The translations under genes were made by a program, and so were the position numbers. DNA of 8,609 bases, from positions 1 to 8,609 of the forward strand of contig RFZE01000060.1 in the NCBI GenBank assembly GCA_009920875.1. The letters are read 5' to 3'. The DNA is from Alphaproteobacteria bacterium. GTDB taxonomy: Bacteria; Pseudomonadota; Alphaproteobacteria; RS24. Positions 1-7,341 of this stretch are shown here, in pieces. The notes beneath the pieces were generated by a model. It did no database searches. It saw nothing but the letters and a program-made list of their open reading frames with translations, and had not been told where the DNA came from. Each line of letters starts with the position of its first letter. The stretch's first letter is position 1.

Positions 1-97
1 GAATAATGATGACGTTTTTGCGGTTCAGGAAAATACCGAACACGCCAATGGTGAAAATAATCGCGGCCAGCGTCAGATAATGTGTCAATCCAATCAT
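1..97 (-). CDS. nuoK: NADH-quinone oxidoreductase subunit K, N-terminal fragment
   Basis: Thirty-two codons of nuoK are visible before the gene runs off the left edge. The peptide starts MIGLTHYLTLAAIIFTIGVF and continues GIFLNRKNVIII. This is the first transmembrane helix and the very conserved LNRKN-(V/I)-I turn of NuoK/ND4L, a three-helix antiporter-like membrane subunit that takes part in proton translocation. The key glutamates of helices 2 and 3 lie outside the window. An AGGGG at 106-110, within the end of nuoJ, sits 8 nt before the ATG and supports this start. The 2 nt gap to nuoJ and the conserved order J-K support the assignment. By analogy with other operons, nuoL, nuoM and nuoN would follow outside the window. 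Confidence 0.96.
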   Translation of the reverse strand, partial: MIGLTHYLTLAAIIFTIGVFGIFLNRKNVIII

Positions 98-99
98 CT

Positions 100-705
100 T
101 CAGATCCCCTGCCCCGGCTCAATATCGACATTCTCAGTCGCTTCGTCGCGCGTGCGCGCCGTCTGGTTGGCGATATTTTGTTTTTTCGGATTGTTTGAGG
201 GCACCAGCGTCAGCACAATTGCGCCAATCATGGCAACCAATAAAATCGCCCCTGCCGCTTGGAAGAAATAAACATATTCCGTGTAAAGCACGCGCCCCAA
301 CGCCTCGGCATTGGTCATACCCTCCGGCGTTGCTTGCGGCAACGGGTTGGCATCGACCAAAGATGATGACGCGCCAAATACCAGCAGCAATTCAAGCAGC
401 AATATCAGCCCGACCGTTGCCCCAATGGGCATATATTGCAGAAAGCCCTCGCTCAATTCGGCGAAATCAATATCCAGCATCATCACGACAAACAGGAACA
501 ATACAGCGACCGCGCCGACATAAACGACGACGAGGATAAGCGCCAGAAATTCAGCCCCCAACAGCACAAAGAGGCCAGCCGAGTTGAAAAAGGTCAGAAT
601 GAGGAACAGCACCGAATAAACCGGATTGCGCGATGCGATGACCATAAAAGAACTGGCAACCGCGACTGTCGCGAATAAGTAAAAGGCGAGTGAAGTAAGT
701 GTCAT
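100..705 (-). CDS. nuoJ: NADH-quinone oxidoreductase subunit J (ND6 homologue)
   Basis: NuoJ (201 aa) is the ND6 homologue of the membrane arm, next to NuoK, NuoA and NuoH. Five hydrophobic helices can be seen at about 5-25, 29-50, 53-77, 92-112 and 145-168. The third, LVVVYVGAVAVLFLFVVMML (58-77), is the most conserved segment of the family. It contains the pi-bulge region implicated in coupling. SRNPVYSVLFLILTF (25-39) is also typical. The hydrophilic C-terminal tail with QNIANQTART and final EPGQGI matches alphaproteobacterial NuoJ. The ATG lies 8 nt past the last base of the nuoI stop codon, leaving 6 nt between genes. No good Shine-Dalgarno sequence is visible there, unlike the other junctions, so translation may depend on coupling to nuoI. 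nuoK begins 2 nt after the stop. Confidence 0.97.
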   Translation of the reverse strand: MTLTSLAFYLFATVAVASSFMVIASRNPVYSVLFLILTFFNSAGLFVLLGAEFLALILVVVYVGAVAVLFLFVVMMLDIDFAELSEGFLQYMPIGATVGLILLLELLLVFGASSSLVDANPLPQATPEGMTNAEALGRVLYTEYVYFFQAAGAILLVAMIGAIVLTLVPSNNPKKQNIANQTARTRDEATENVDIEPGQGI

Positions 706-711
706 AATGTT

Positions 712-1203
712 CTACCGGTAAGGCGCGTCCAATTCGATATTCTTGGCAATCTCGACTTCCCAGCGGTCGCCATTGGCCAGCAGTTTTTCTTTGTCGTAAA
801 TCAGCTCTTCGCGCGTCTCAGTCGCGAACTCAAAATTCGGCCCCTCGACAATCGCATCAACCGGACAGGCCTCTTGGCAAAAACCGCAGTAAATGCATTT
901 CACCATATCAATGTCATAGCGCACAGTGCGGCGTGTGCCGTCATTATTGCGCGGACCCGCCTCAATGGTGATGGCTTGCGCGGGGCAGATTGCCTCGCAT
1001 AATTTGCAGGCAATGCAGCGCTCTTGCCCGTTCGGATAGCGGCGCAGCGCGTGTTCACCGCGAAAGCGTGGGGATAGCGGGCCTTTTTCATAAGGGTAAT
1101 TGATGGTCGCTTTGCGACCAAAGAAATAGCCCATGGCCAGTTTCAGCGCGCCGACAAATTCAGCGAGAAACAATGAGCGAGCGGTGCGGTCTAACCAAGC
1201 CAT
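712..1203 (-). CDS. nuoI: NADH-quinone oxidoreductase subunit I (TYKY ferredoxin-like subunit)
   Basis: NuoI (163 aa) is the TYKY/NDUFS8 homologue, an 8Fe ferredoxin-like subunit with two [4Fe-4S] clusters, N6a and N6b, that carry electrons from NuoG to N2 in NuoB. The two cysteine motifs are CIACKLCEAICP (C63, C66, C69, C73) and CIYCGFCQEACP (C103, C106, C109, C113). As usual in such folds, the fourth Cys of each motif should ligate the opposite cluster. The amphipathic N-terminus (residues 1-35) and the segment YPYEKGPLSPRFRGEHALRR (36-55) are characteristic and lie along NuoH and the membrane surface. A strong AGGAGA (1209-1214) lies 5 nt before the ATG and overlaps the nuoH stop, with a 9 nt intergenic gap. 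Length is normal for alphaproteobacteria and nothing is missing. Confidence 0.98.
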   Translation of the reverse strand: MAWLDRTARSLFLAEFVGALKLAMGYFFGRKATINYPYEKGPLSPRFRGEHALRRYPNGQERCIACKLCEAICPAQAITIEAGPRNNDGTRRTVRYDIDMVKCIYCGFCQEACPVDAIVEGPNFEFATETREELIYDKEKLLANGDRWEVEIAKNIELDAPYR

Positions 1204-1212
1204 TTGCGTCTC

Positions 1213-2223
1213 CTATGAAGCCATGCCGAAATATTGCAGGAAGCCGGCGGTCAGCACGACCCAAGCCAGCGTCAGTGGCAGAAACACTTTCCAGCCCAAA
1301 CGCATTAACTGGTCATAGCGATAGCGCGGTACGATGACTTTGGTCATGGCGAACATGAAGAACATCAAGCCCATTTTCAAAATGAACCAGACCACGCCCG
1401 GCACCCAATTAAACGGCGCAACATCGACAGGCGGCAGCCAGCCACCGAGGAACAAAATCGTGCACATGGCGCACATCAAAACAATATTTGCCAATTCGCC
1501 AATCATGAACACCACATAAAGCGTCGAGGAATATTCGGTCATAAAACCGGCAACCAGCGCGCTTTCATCTTCCGGCAGGTCGAAAGGCGGTCGATTGGTC
1601 TCGGCCAATGCCGAGATAAAGAAGACGACAAACATCGGAAAGAGCGGCACGGCAAACCAGACGGTTTCTTGTGCCAGCACAATATCGGTCAAATTCAACG
1701 AACCGACGCAGAGCAATACGGTGATAATCACCAGCCCGATGGACACTTCATAAGAGACCATTTGCGCCGCCGAGCGCAGTGCGCCCAAGAACGGATATTT
1801 CGAGTTGGAAGCCCAACCACCCATAATCACGCCATACACGCCAAGCGATGAAATGGCGAAAATATACAGAATGCCGACATTAATATCGGCCACCGCCCAG
1901 CCCTCATTGACCGGAATAACCGCCCAGCCCGACAGCGCCAAAAACATGGTGACAAAGGGCGCGAGAATAAAGACCGGCTTATTGGCCGTCGTCGGAATGA
2001 TGATTTCCTTCAGCAAATATTTCAAAATATCGGCAAAACTTTGTAGCAAACCGAACGGCCCGACCATGGTCGGCCCTTTGCGCAATTGCGCTGCCGCCCA
2101 AATTTTGCGGTCTGCCAACATAAAGAAAGCCAGCGACACCAGCAGCGCCAAAATAATGGCCAGCGAATGCGCCGTTACAATTAAGGCCGGCCAGACATAA
2201 GTGTCAAAAAACACACTATCCAT
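1213..2223 (-). CDS. nuoH: NADH-quinone oxidoreductase subunit H (ND1 homologue)
   Basis: NuoH (336 aa) is the ND1 homologue, a membrane subunit that contacts NuoB and NuoD and forms the quinone entry channel and the start of the proton path. About eight hydrophobic segments are visible, at roughly 12-37, 82-104, 114-135, 156-178, 186-206, 234-262, 271-293 and 311-330. Signature loops are ADRKIWAAAQLRKGP (37-51), GPFGLLQSFADILK (55-68), WASNSKYPFLGALRSAAQM (137-155) and ALAETNRPPFDLPEDES (205-221), the last holding conserved acidic residues. I chose the ATG at 2223 because MDSVFFDTYVWP matches normal NuoH N-termini and a ribosome binding site precedes it; the in-frame ATG at 2301 lies well inside nuoG. 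The gene overlaps nuoG by 8 nt. Two positions in the loop after helix 5 look non-consensus (L235, L244). Confidence 0.97.
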   Translation of the reverse strand: MDSVFFDTYVWPALIVTAHSLAIILALLVSLAFFMLADRKIWAAAQLRKGPTMVGPFGLLQSFADILKYLLKEIIIPTTANKPVFILAPFVTMFLALSGWAVIPVNEGWAVADINVGILYIFAISSLGVYGVIMGGWASNSKYPFLGALRSAAQMVSYEVSIGLVIITVLLCVGSLNLTDIVLAQETVWFAVPLFPMFVVFFISALAETNRPPFDLPEDESALVAGFMTEYSSTLYVVFMIGELANIVLMCAMCTILFLGGWLPPVDVAPFNWVPGVVWFILKMGLMFFMFAMTKVIVPRYRYDQLMRLGWKVFLPLTLAWVVLTAGFLQYFGMAS

Positions 2224-4267
2224 CGGTTCCGGTTCCTTCTGCGTCGCTGCGCGCGCCTTTTGCCTTGGCGCAATCAGCCATAATGGCGGAAGCGCGGGCA
2301 ATCGGATTGGTGAAATAGAAATCGCTCACCGCATAGGTGAAGGTCGCCGTACCAAGGCCATCATGCGACGGCGCTTGCGGTGCATCGGCAGAAACAATCT
2401 CGTCAAGCTGCGCCAGATGCGGCGCGGCTTCATACATGGCAACACGCAATTCGTTAAGATTGTCATATGGCAAAGTGACGTCGAGACGGGCTGACAAGGC
2501 GCGGAAAATCTTCCAATCTTCCCGCGCTTCACCGGGCGGTGTCGCCGCTTGTTCGGTCATTTGCGCGCGCCCTTCCGTATTCACATAAGTCGCTTGTTTT
2601 TCCGTATAAGCGGCGGCCGGCAAAATAACGTCAGCGCGATGCGCGCCGCGATCGCCATGACTGCCGATATAAACGACAAAGGCCTCACCCAAAGAAGCAC
2701 CGGCAATTTCATCAGCGCCGTAAAGAATGACATTTTCAAGCGCGCCGCTTTGTGCCGCTTCTTGCATGGCCGCAACATCAAAACCGCCCTCGCCGGGCAC
2801 GAGACCCAAGTCAAGACCGGTAACGCGCGCCGCCGCCGTATGCAGCATATTGAAGCTGGCGCCGGTTTTTTCAGCCAATTCAATGGCCGAGGCCAGAACG
2901 GCTGCGCCATCGTCACGGGTCAAAGCGCCCTGCCCGACAATAATCATCGGGTTTTCAGCATTTTTCAGCGTATCGGCAAAACTCTGCTTACCGGCCAGCA
3001 AATCGGCCAGCGTGTCGGCACCTGCGCCGATAAACTCGGCCTTATAGGTCAGGTCAACCGCCTCACCGATAGACGCGATTGGGTAATTGCCTGCGAGATA
3101 GCGCTTGCGGATACGCGCATTGAGAACAGGCGCTTCGAGCCGCGGATTGCTGCCGATAAGCAAGAGCGCATCGGCTTCTTCAATACCCGCAATGCTTGCA
3201 TTGAACAGATAATTGCCGCGCGGGCCGGAGATTTTCGCGCCGTCTTGGCGGCAATCGACATGCGGGCTCTCGAGCGCGTCCATCAACCCCTTTAAGGCAA
3301 ATTGACCTTCGGCGCATACCAAATCACCGGCAATCGCCGCCGTTTTGTCACCCTTGCCTTTTAATTTGCTTTCGACCAAATCAAAAGCCTCGTCCCAACT
3401 GGCAGGCACCAGCTTGCCGTCGCGGCGAATAAACGGGCGGTCGAGGCGTTGCGTGTTCAGCCCATCCCATACAAAGCGTGACTTATCCGACAGCCATTCT
3501 TCGTTCACGTCATCATGATTGCGCGGCATGATGCGCATGGCTTCACGGCCACGCATATCAACGCGAATATTGCTGCCCAGCGCATCCATCACATCAATGG
3601 TTTCGGTTTTGCGCAACTCCCATGGCCGCGCCGTAAAGGCATAAGGCCGCGAGGTCAGCGCACCGACCGGGCATAGGTCAATCACATTGCCGGACAGTTC
3701 ACTGTCCAGCGAGGCTTCCAGATAGGTGGTGATTTCCATATCTTCGCCGCGACCGATAGCACCGATTTCCGGCACGCCAGCGACTTCTTGCGCGAAACGC
3801 ACACAGCGTGTGCAATGAATGCAGCGCGTCATAATGGTTTTGACAAGCGGCCCCATATTCTTGTTTTCAACGGCGCGTTTATTGTCTTCAAAGCGGCTGG
3901 CGTCACCACCAAAGCCGAGCGCTTGGTCTTGCAAATCGCACTCGCCGCCCTGGTCGCAAATCGGGCAATCGAGCGGATGGTTGATAAGCAGAAATTCCAT
4001 CACCCCTTCGCGCGCGGTTTTCACCGTGTCGGAGGTGGTGCTGACCACCATATCGGGCGCGACCGGCATGGCGCATGACGCAACCGGCTTGGGTGCGTTT
4101 TCAACTTCGACCAGACACATGCGGCAATTACCGGCAACCGACAGGCGCTCGTGATAACAAAAGCGCGGAATTTCAGCACCTGCTTCTTCACACGCCTGCA
4201 TAATGGTTGTGCCGGCTTCGACCTCAACCTCAATGCCGTCAACAGTGACTTTCAGCTTATCACTCAT
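2216..4267 (-). CDS. nuoG: NADH-quinone oxidoreductase subunit G (75 kDa Fe-S subunit)
   Basis: NuoG (683 aa) is the 75 kDa/NDUFS1 homologue, the largest peripheral-arm subunit, and wires electrons from NuoF to NuoI. The N-terminal ferredoxin-like part binds [2Fe-2S] N1b through C37, C48, C51 and C65. The His-Cys segment gives N5 through H97, C101, C104 and C110 (HPLDCPICDQGGEC). N4 uses C149, C152, C155 and C199. The remainder, from about residue 220, is the degenerate molybdopterin-oxidoreductase-like domain without cofactor, including EEWLSDKSRFVWDGL (256-270) and YVNTEGRAQMTEQAATPPGE. The CxxCxxxC of the extra cluster N7, known from E. coli and Thermus, is absent, as in other alphaproteobacteria and mitochondria. 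An AGGAGG (4278-4283) lies 10 nt before the ATG. The start overlaps nuoF by 1 nt, and the end overlaps nuoH by 8 nt. Confidence 0.98.
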   Translation of the reverse strand: MSDKLKVTVDGIEVEVEAGTTIMQACEEAGAEIPRFCYHERLSVAGNCRMCLVEVENAPKPVASCAMPVAPDMVVSTTSDTVKTAREGVMEFLLINHPLDCPICDQGGECDLQDQALGFGGDASRFEDNKRAVENKNMGPLVKTIMTRCIHCTRCVRFAQEVAGVPEIGAIGRGEDMEITTYLEASLDSELSGNVIDLCPVGALTSRPYAFTARPWELRKTETIDVMDALGSNIRVDMRGREAMRIMPRNHDDVNEEWLSDKSRFVWDGLNTQRLDRPFIRRDGKLVPASWDEAFDLVESKLKGKGDKTAAIAGDLVCAEGQFALKGLMDALESPHVDCRQDGAKISGPRGNYLFNASIAGIEEADALLLIGSNPRLEAPVLNARIRKRYLAGNYPIASIGEAVDLTYKAEFIGAGADTLADLLAGKQSFADTLKNAENPMIIVGQGALTRDDGAAVLASAIELAEKTGASFNMLHTAAARVTGLDLGLVPGEGGFDVAAMQEAAQSGALENVILYGADEIAGASLGEAFVVYIGSHGDRGAHRADVILPAAAYTEKQATYVNTEGRAQMTEQAATPPGEAREDWKIFRALSARLDVTLPYDNLNELRVAMYEAAPHLAQLDEIVSADAPQAPSHDGLGTATFTYAVSDFYFTNPIARASAIMADCAKAKGARSDAEGTGTDG
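2233..2238 (-). promoter_or_regulatory. ribosome binding site of nuoH (decides its start)
   Basis: AAGGAA on the minus strand lies 9 nt before the ATG at 2223 and inside the end of nuoG. The nuoH frame is open back to another ATG at 2301, but the extra 26 residues this would add are basic and unlike NuoH, and they merely re-read the nuoG C-terminus in another frame. The site supports the shorter start. Confidence 0.7.
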
Positions 4268-5550
4268 TATTCGGCAGCCTCCTGCATCGGGCCATTGGCC
4301 AGACGCTCTTCAATCACCGGACGGAAATGGCGAATAAGCCCTTGCACAGGCCAAGCGGCAGCATCGCCCAAGGCACAAATCGTGTGACCTTCAATTTGTT
4401 TGGTCACTTGCAGCAGCATATCGATTTCTTTCGGCTGGGCGCGGCCTGCCGCCATGCGCTCCAAGACGCGCCACATCCAGCCCGTGCCCTCACGGCATGG
4501 CGTGCACTGGCCGCAGCTTTCATGTTTGTAAAAATGCGAGATGCGGGCAATCGCCTTGATAATGTCAGTCGATTTATCCATGACAATCACCGCCGCCGTA
4601 CCCAGACCCGACTGCACTTCTTTCAAGCTATCGAAATCCATCAGCACCGTGTCGCAAATCTCTTTCGGCAAAAGCGGCACGGAAGAGCCGCCCGGAATGA
4701 CGGCCAGCAAATTATCCCAACCGCCGCGCACGCCACCGGCGTGTTTCTCAAGCAATTCCTTCAGCGGAATGCCCATTTCTTCCTCAACATTGCAAGGATT
4801 ATTGACGTGACCGGAAATGCAAAACAGTTTGGTGCCGGTATTGCCTTCACGCCCCAATCCGGCGAACCAGCTACCACCTCGGCGGCAAATGGTCGGTGCA
4901 ACGGCAATGCTTTCGACATTGTTCACCGTGGTCGGGCAGCCATACAGGCCCATATTGGCGGGGAAAGGCGGCTTCAAACGCGGCTGGCCTTTTTTGCCCT
5001 CAAGGCTTTCAATCAGCGCGGTTTCTTCGCCGCAAATATACGCGCCCGCGCCGTGATGCACGTAAATGTCGTAATCCCAACCCGAACCGGCAGCGTTTTT
5101 GCCGAGCAATCCGGCTTCATAGGCTTCATCAACGGCACGCTGCAGAGCTTCGCGCTCGCGGATAAACTCGCCGCGCACATAAATATAACAAGCATGCGCG
5201 CCCATGGCGAAACCGGCCAGCAAACAACCTTCCAGCAGCTTATGCGGTTCATGGCGCATAATATCGCGGTCTTTACATGTGCCCGGCTCGGACTCATCGG
5301 CATTGACGACCAGATAATGCGGACGGCCATCGCTTTCTTTCGGCATGAACGACCATTTCAGACCGGTCGGGAAACCCGCACCGCCGCGTCCGCGCAAACC
5401 GGAGGCTTTGACTTCCTCAATCACCCAATCGCGGCCTTTTTTAATCAGCTCGGCGGTATTGTCCCAGTCACCACGGGCTTTGGCCGAGATCAAATCCGCC
5501 CCTTCAAAGCCGTAAATATTCTGAAAAATCCGATCTTCATCGCGCAGCAT
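4267..5550 (-). CDS. nuoF: NADH-quinone oxidoreductase subunit F (NADH-binding 51 kDa subunit)
   Basis: NuoF (427 aa) is the 51 kDa/NDUFV1 homologue, the entry point of complex I. It binds NADH and FMN and carries [4Fe-4S] cluster N3. The glycine-rich nucleotide site reads GLRGRGGAGFPTGLKW (residues 51-66), followed by NADESEPGTCKDR (83-95) and ICGEETALIESLEG (172-185), both parts of the flavin and NADH pocket. N3 ligands are C346, C349 and C352 in ESCGQCTPCREG and C392 in HTICALGDAAAWP. The C-terminus RHFRPVIEER is also canonical. The ATG shares one base with the nuoE stop, and an AAGGG (5560-5564) lies 9 nt upstream. The stop shares one base with the nuoG start. Length is normal and all expected ligands are present. 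Confidence 0.98.
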   Translation of the reverse strand: MLRDEDRIFQNIYGFEGADLISAKARGDWDNTAELIKKGRDWVIEEVKASGLRGRGGAGFPTGLKWSFMPKESDGRPHYLVVNADESEPGTCKDRDIMRHEPHKLLEGCLLAGFAMGAHACYIYVRGEFIREREALQRAVDEAYEAGLLGKNAAGSGWDYDIYVHHGAGAYICGEETALIESLEGKKGQPRLKPPFPANMGLYGCPTTVNNVESIAVAPTICRRGGSWFAGLGREGNTGTKLFCISGHVNNPCNVEEEMGIPLKELLEKHAGGVRGGWDNLLAVIPGGSSVPLLPKEICDTVLMDFDSLKEVQSGLGTAAVIVMDKSTDIIKAIARISHFYKHESCGQCTPCREGTGWMWRVLERMAAGRAQPKEIDMLLQVTKQIEGHTICALGDAAAWPVQGLIRHFRPVIEERLANGPMQEAAE

Positions 5551-6149
5551 TATTTGTCACCCTTCAAAACGGTTAAGCCACCTTCAGGCTCCGACGCGCG
5601 ACGACTGTTCTGCGGACCGGTCGCGACTTCATTTCCCTGACGCAAATCATTCAGAATCTGCTCGAACTTCTCAGCCGTCAGGTCTTCGTAAAAATCATCA
5701 TTAATCTGCACCATGGGCGCATTAACACAGGCACCGAGGCATTCGACTTCAAGCCAACTCAGCTTACCGTCTTCGGTTATATCACCCTGCTCACCAATCA
5801 CTTTACGGCACACATCTTTCAAATCATCAGCGCCGCGCAGCCAGCACGGGGTTGTGCCGCAAAGCTGCACAAAATGCTCACCGACCGGCGAGAGATTGAA
5901 CATGGTGTAAAAAGTCGCCACTTCGAGGGCGCGGATGTAAGGCATGTCCAACATATCAGCGACATGGCGAATGGCAGGCTCGGGCAGCCAGCCGCCCGCT
6001 TGCTTTTGCGCTTGCCATAAAAGTGGAATGATTGCGCTGGCTTGGCGGCCCTCAGGATATTTGGCAATTTGGCCTTCGGCCCAGCTTATATTTTCGGGCG
6101 TGAAAGCAAATTCGCTCGGCTGTTCTTCATTGAGGCGGCGCACACTCAT
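5550..6149 (-). CDS. nuoE: NADH-quinone oxidoreductase subunit E (24 kDa subunit)
   Basis: NuoE (199 aa) is the 24 kDa/NDUFV2 homologue with a thioredoxin-like [2Fe-2S] domain. It carries cluster N1a beside the FMN of NuoF in the NADH dehydrogenase module. The four ligands are C97 and C102 (CGTTPC) and C137 and C141 (CLGAC). The preceding helical region has ALEVATFYTMFNLSPVG (74-90), which is typical of the family. A tail after about residue 170, with the pattern GPQ..R..SEPEGGLT, is usual for alphaproteobacterial NuoE and makes it longer than the roughly 166 aa E. coli protein. The start ATG overlaps the nuoD stop (ATGA), and a GGGGAGG at 6157-6163 lies 7 nt upstream inside nuoD. The stop overlaps the nuoF start by one base (TAATG). 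No gene is inserted between nuoE and nuoF. Confidence 0.97.
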   Translation of the reverse strand: MSVRRLNEEQPSEFAFTPENISWAEGQIAKYPEGRQASAIIPLLWQAQKQAGGWLPEPAIRHVADMLDMPYIRALEVATFYTMFNLSPVGEHFVQLCGTTPCWLRGADDLKDVCRKVIGEQGDITEDGKLSWLEVECLGACVNAPMVQINDDFYEDLTAEKFEQILNDLRQGNEVATGPQNSRRASEPEGGLTVLKGDK

Positions 6150-7339
6150 CGGTCAACCTCCCCAAATACAATATCCAGCGAGCCGAGAATGGCTGACACA
6201 TCGGCCAGCATATGGTCGCGGCTCAAATAATCCAGCGCATGCAAATGGGCAAAGCCCGGCGCACGAATTTTGCAGCGATAGGGCTTATTGGAGCCATCGC
6301 CGACCAGATAAACGCCAAACTCGCCTTTCGGCGCTTCCACGGCAGCGTAAACTTCGCCTTCCGGCACGTGATAGCCTTCCGTGTAAAGTTTGAAATGGTG
6401 AATCAGCGCTTCCATGGATTGCTTCATCTCAGCGCGTTTCGGCGGCACGATTTTGCCGTCCTGCGACGACACCGGCCCGTCGGGCATATTGGCGATGCAC
6501 TGGCGCATGATTTTCACGCTCTCGCGCATCTCGTCCATACGCATCACATAACGATCATAGCAGTCGCCGTTTTTGCCGACCGGCACGGAAAATTCCATGT
6601 CGTTATAAGCCTCATAAGGCTGGCTGCGACGCAAATCCCAAGCCAAACCGGCACTGCGCGCCATCACGCCGCTCATGCCCCAATTCATCACATCTTCTTG
6701 TGTCACAACGCCGATATCGACATTGCGCTGTTTAAAGATACGGCTATTGGTCAGAAGACCTTCAATATCGTCAAGCACGGTGAGGAAGTGGTCGCAAAAC
6801 GCGTCAATATCGTCGAGCAAATCTTGCGGCAAATCCTGATGCACACCACCGGGGCGGAAATAAGCGGCGTGAAGCCGCGCTCCGCAAGCACGCTCATAAA
6901 AAATCATCAGCTTTTCGCGTTCTTCAAAGCCCCATGTAATCGGGGTCAGCGCACCGACATCAAGCGCTTGCGTGCAGACATTCATCAAATGATTGAGAAT
7001 GCGGCCAATCTCGCAATACAGCATGCGGATATATTGCCCGCGCTTGGGCACTTCAATGCCCAGCATACGCTCGACCGCCAAGGCAAAAGCGTGCTCCTGA
7101 TTCATCGGCGAGACATAATCAAGACGGTCAAAATACGGCACGCTTTGCAAATAGGTTTTATGCTCAATCAGCTTTTCCGTGCCACGATGCAGCAGGCCGA
7201 TATGCGGGTCAACGCGCTCCACGCGCTCGCCGTCCAAATCCATCACCAGACGCAGCACACCATGCGCGGCCGGATGCTGCGGGCCGAAATTAATGGTAAA
7301 TTTGCGGTCATCATCGGGGTTTTGAGTGACTTGCGACAT
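6146..7339 (-). CDS. nuoD: NADH-quinone oxidoreductase subunit D (49 kDa subunit)
   Basis: NuoD (397 aa) is the 49 kDa/NDUFS2 homologue, related to the large subunit of [NiFe] hydrogenases, and forms most of the quinone headgroup pocket with NuoB. The N-terminal motif NFGPQHPAAHGVLRL (residues 17-31) contains H26, and FDRLDYVSPM (70-79) contains Y75. By spacing these match bovine His59 and Tyr108, which bind the quinone headgroup. LLHRGTEKLIE (49-59) holds R52, the equivalent of bovine Arg85. Further family marks are PVGKNGDCYDRY (about 253-264), IRAPGFAHLHAL (about 359-370) and the terminal DIVFGEVDR. The [NiFe] cysteines are absent, as expected. A perfect AGGAGG (7347-7352) sits 7 nt before the ATG, and the gene follows nuoC after only 2 nt. 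Oddity: the usual RGSG before WDLR reads RSAG (228-231). The last bases overlap nuoE by 4 nt (ATGA). Confidence 0.98.
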   Translation of the reverse strand: MSQVTQNPDDDRKFTINFGPQHPAAHGVLRLVMDLDGERVERVDPHIGLLHRGTEKLIEHKTYLQSVPYFDRLDYVSPMNQEHAFALAVERMLGIEVPKRGQYIRMLYCEIGRILNHLMNVCTQALDVGALTPITWGFEEREKLMIFYERACGARLHAAYFRPGGVHQDLPQDLLDDIDAFCDHFLTVLDDIEGLLTNSRIFKQRNVDIGVVTQEDVMNWGMSGVMARSAGLAWDLRRSQPYEAYNDMEFSVPVGKNGDCYDRYVMRMDEMRESVKIMRQCIANMPDGPVSSQDGKIVPPKRAEMKQSMEALIHHFKLYTEGYHVPEGEVYAAVEAPKGEFGVYLVGDGSNKPYRCKIRAPGFAHLHALDYLSRDHMLADVSAILGSLDIVFGEVDR

Positions 7340-7341
7340 CG

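Noticed and set aside
1204..1212. Possible internal promoters or terminators between genes (the longest gaps are 9 nt, here and at 8517-8525)
   Set aside because: The gaps are too short, and I saw no hairpin followed by a T-run on the minus strand at any junction. A promoter hidden inside a coding region cannot be excluded by eye, but nothing supports one.
2224..2301. A longer nuoH starting at 2301
   Set aside because: The extension is a frame-shifted reading of the nuoG C-terminus and does not look like a NuoH N-terminus. The ATG at 2223 has a ribosome binding site and gives a normal protein.
2549..3295. A 248-codon open frame on the plus strand opposite the nuoG C-terminal half
   Set aside because: The product shows no domain and no convincing start signal, and nuoG is continuous through the region on the other strand.
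4327..5640. A 437-codon open frame on the plus strand opposite nuoF
   Set aside because: It is antisense to an intact, motif-complete nuoF. Its product is low-complexity-like, rich in Ala, Arg, Phe and His, with no recognisable domain. Long antisense frames are a common by-product of codon bias in genes of moderate to high GC.
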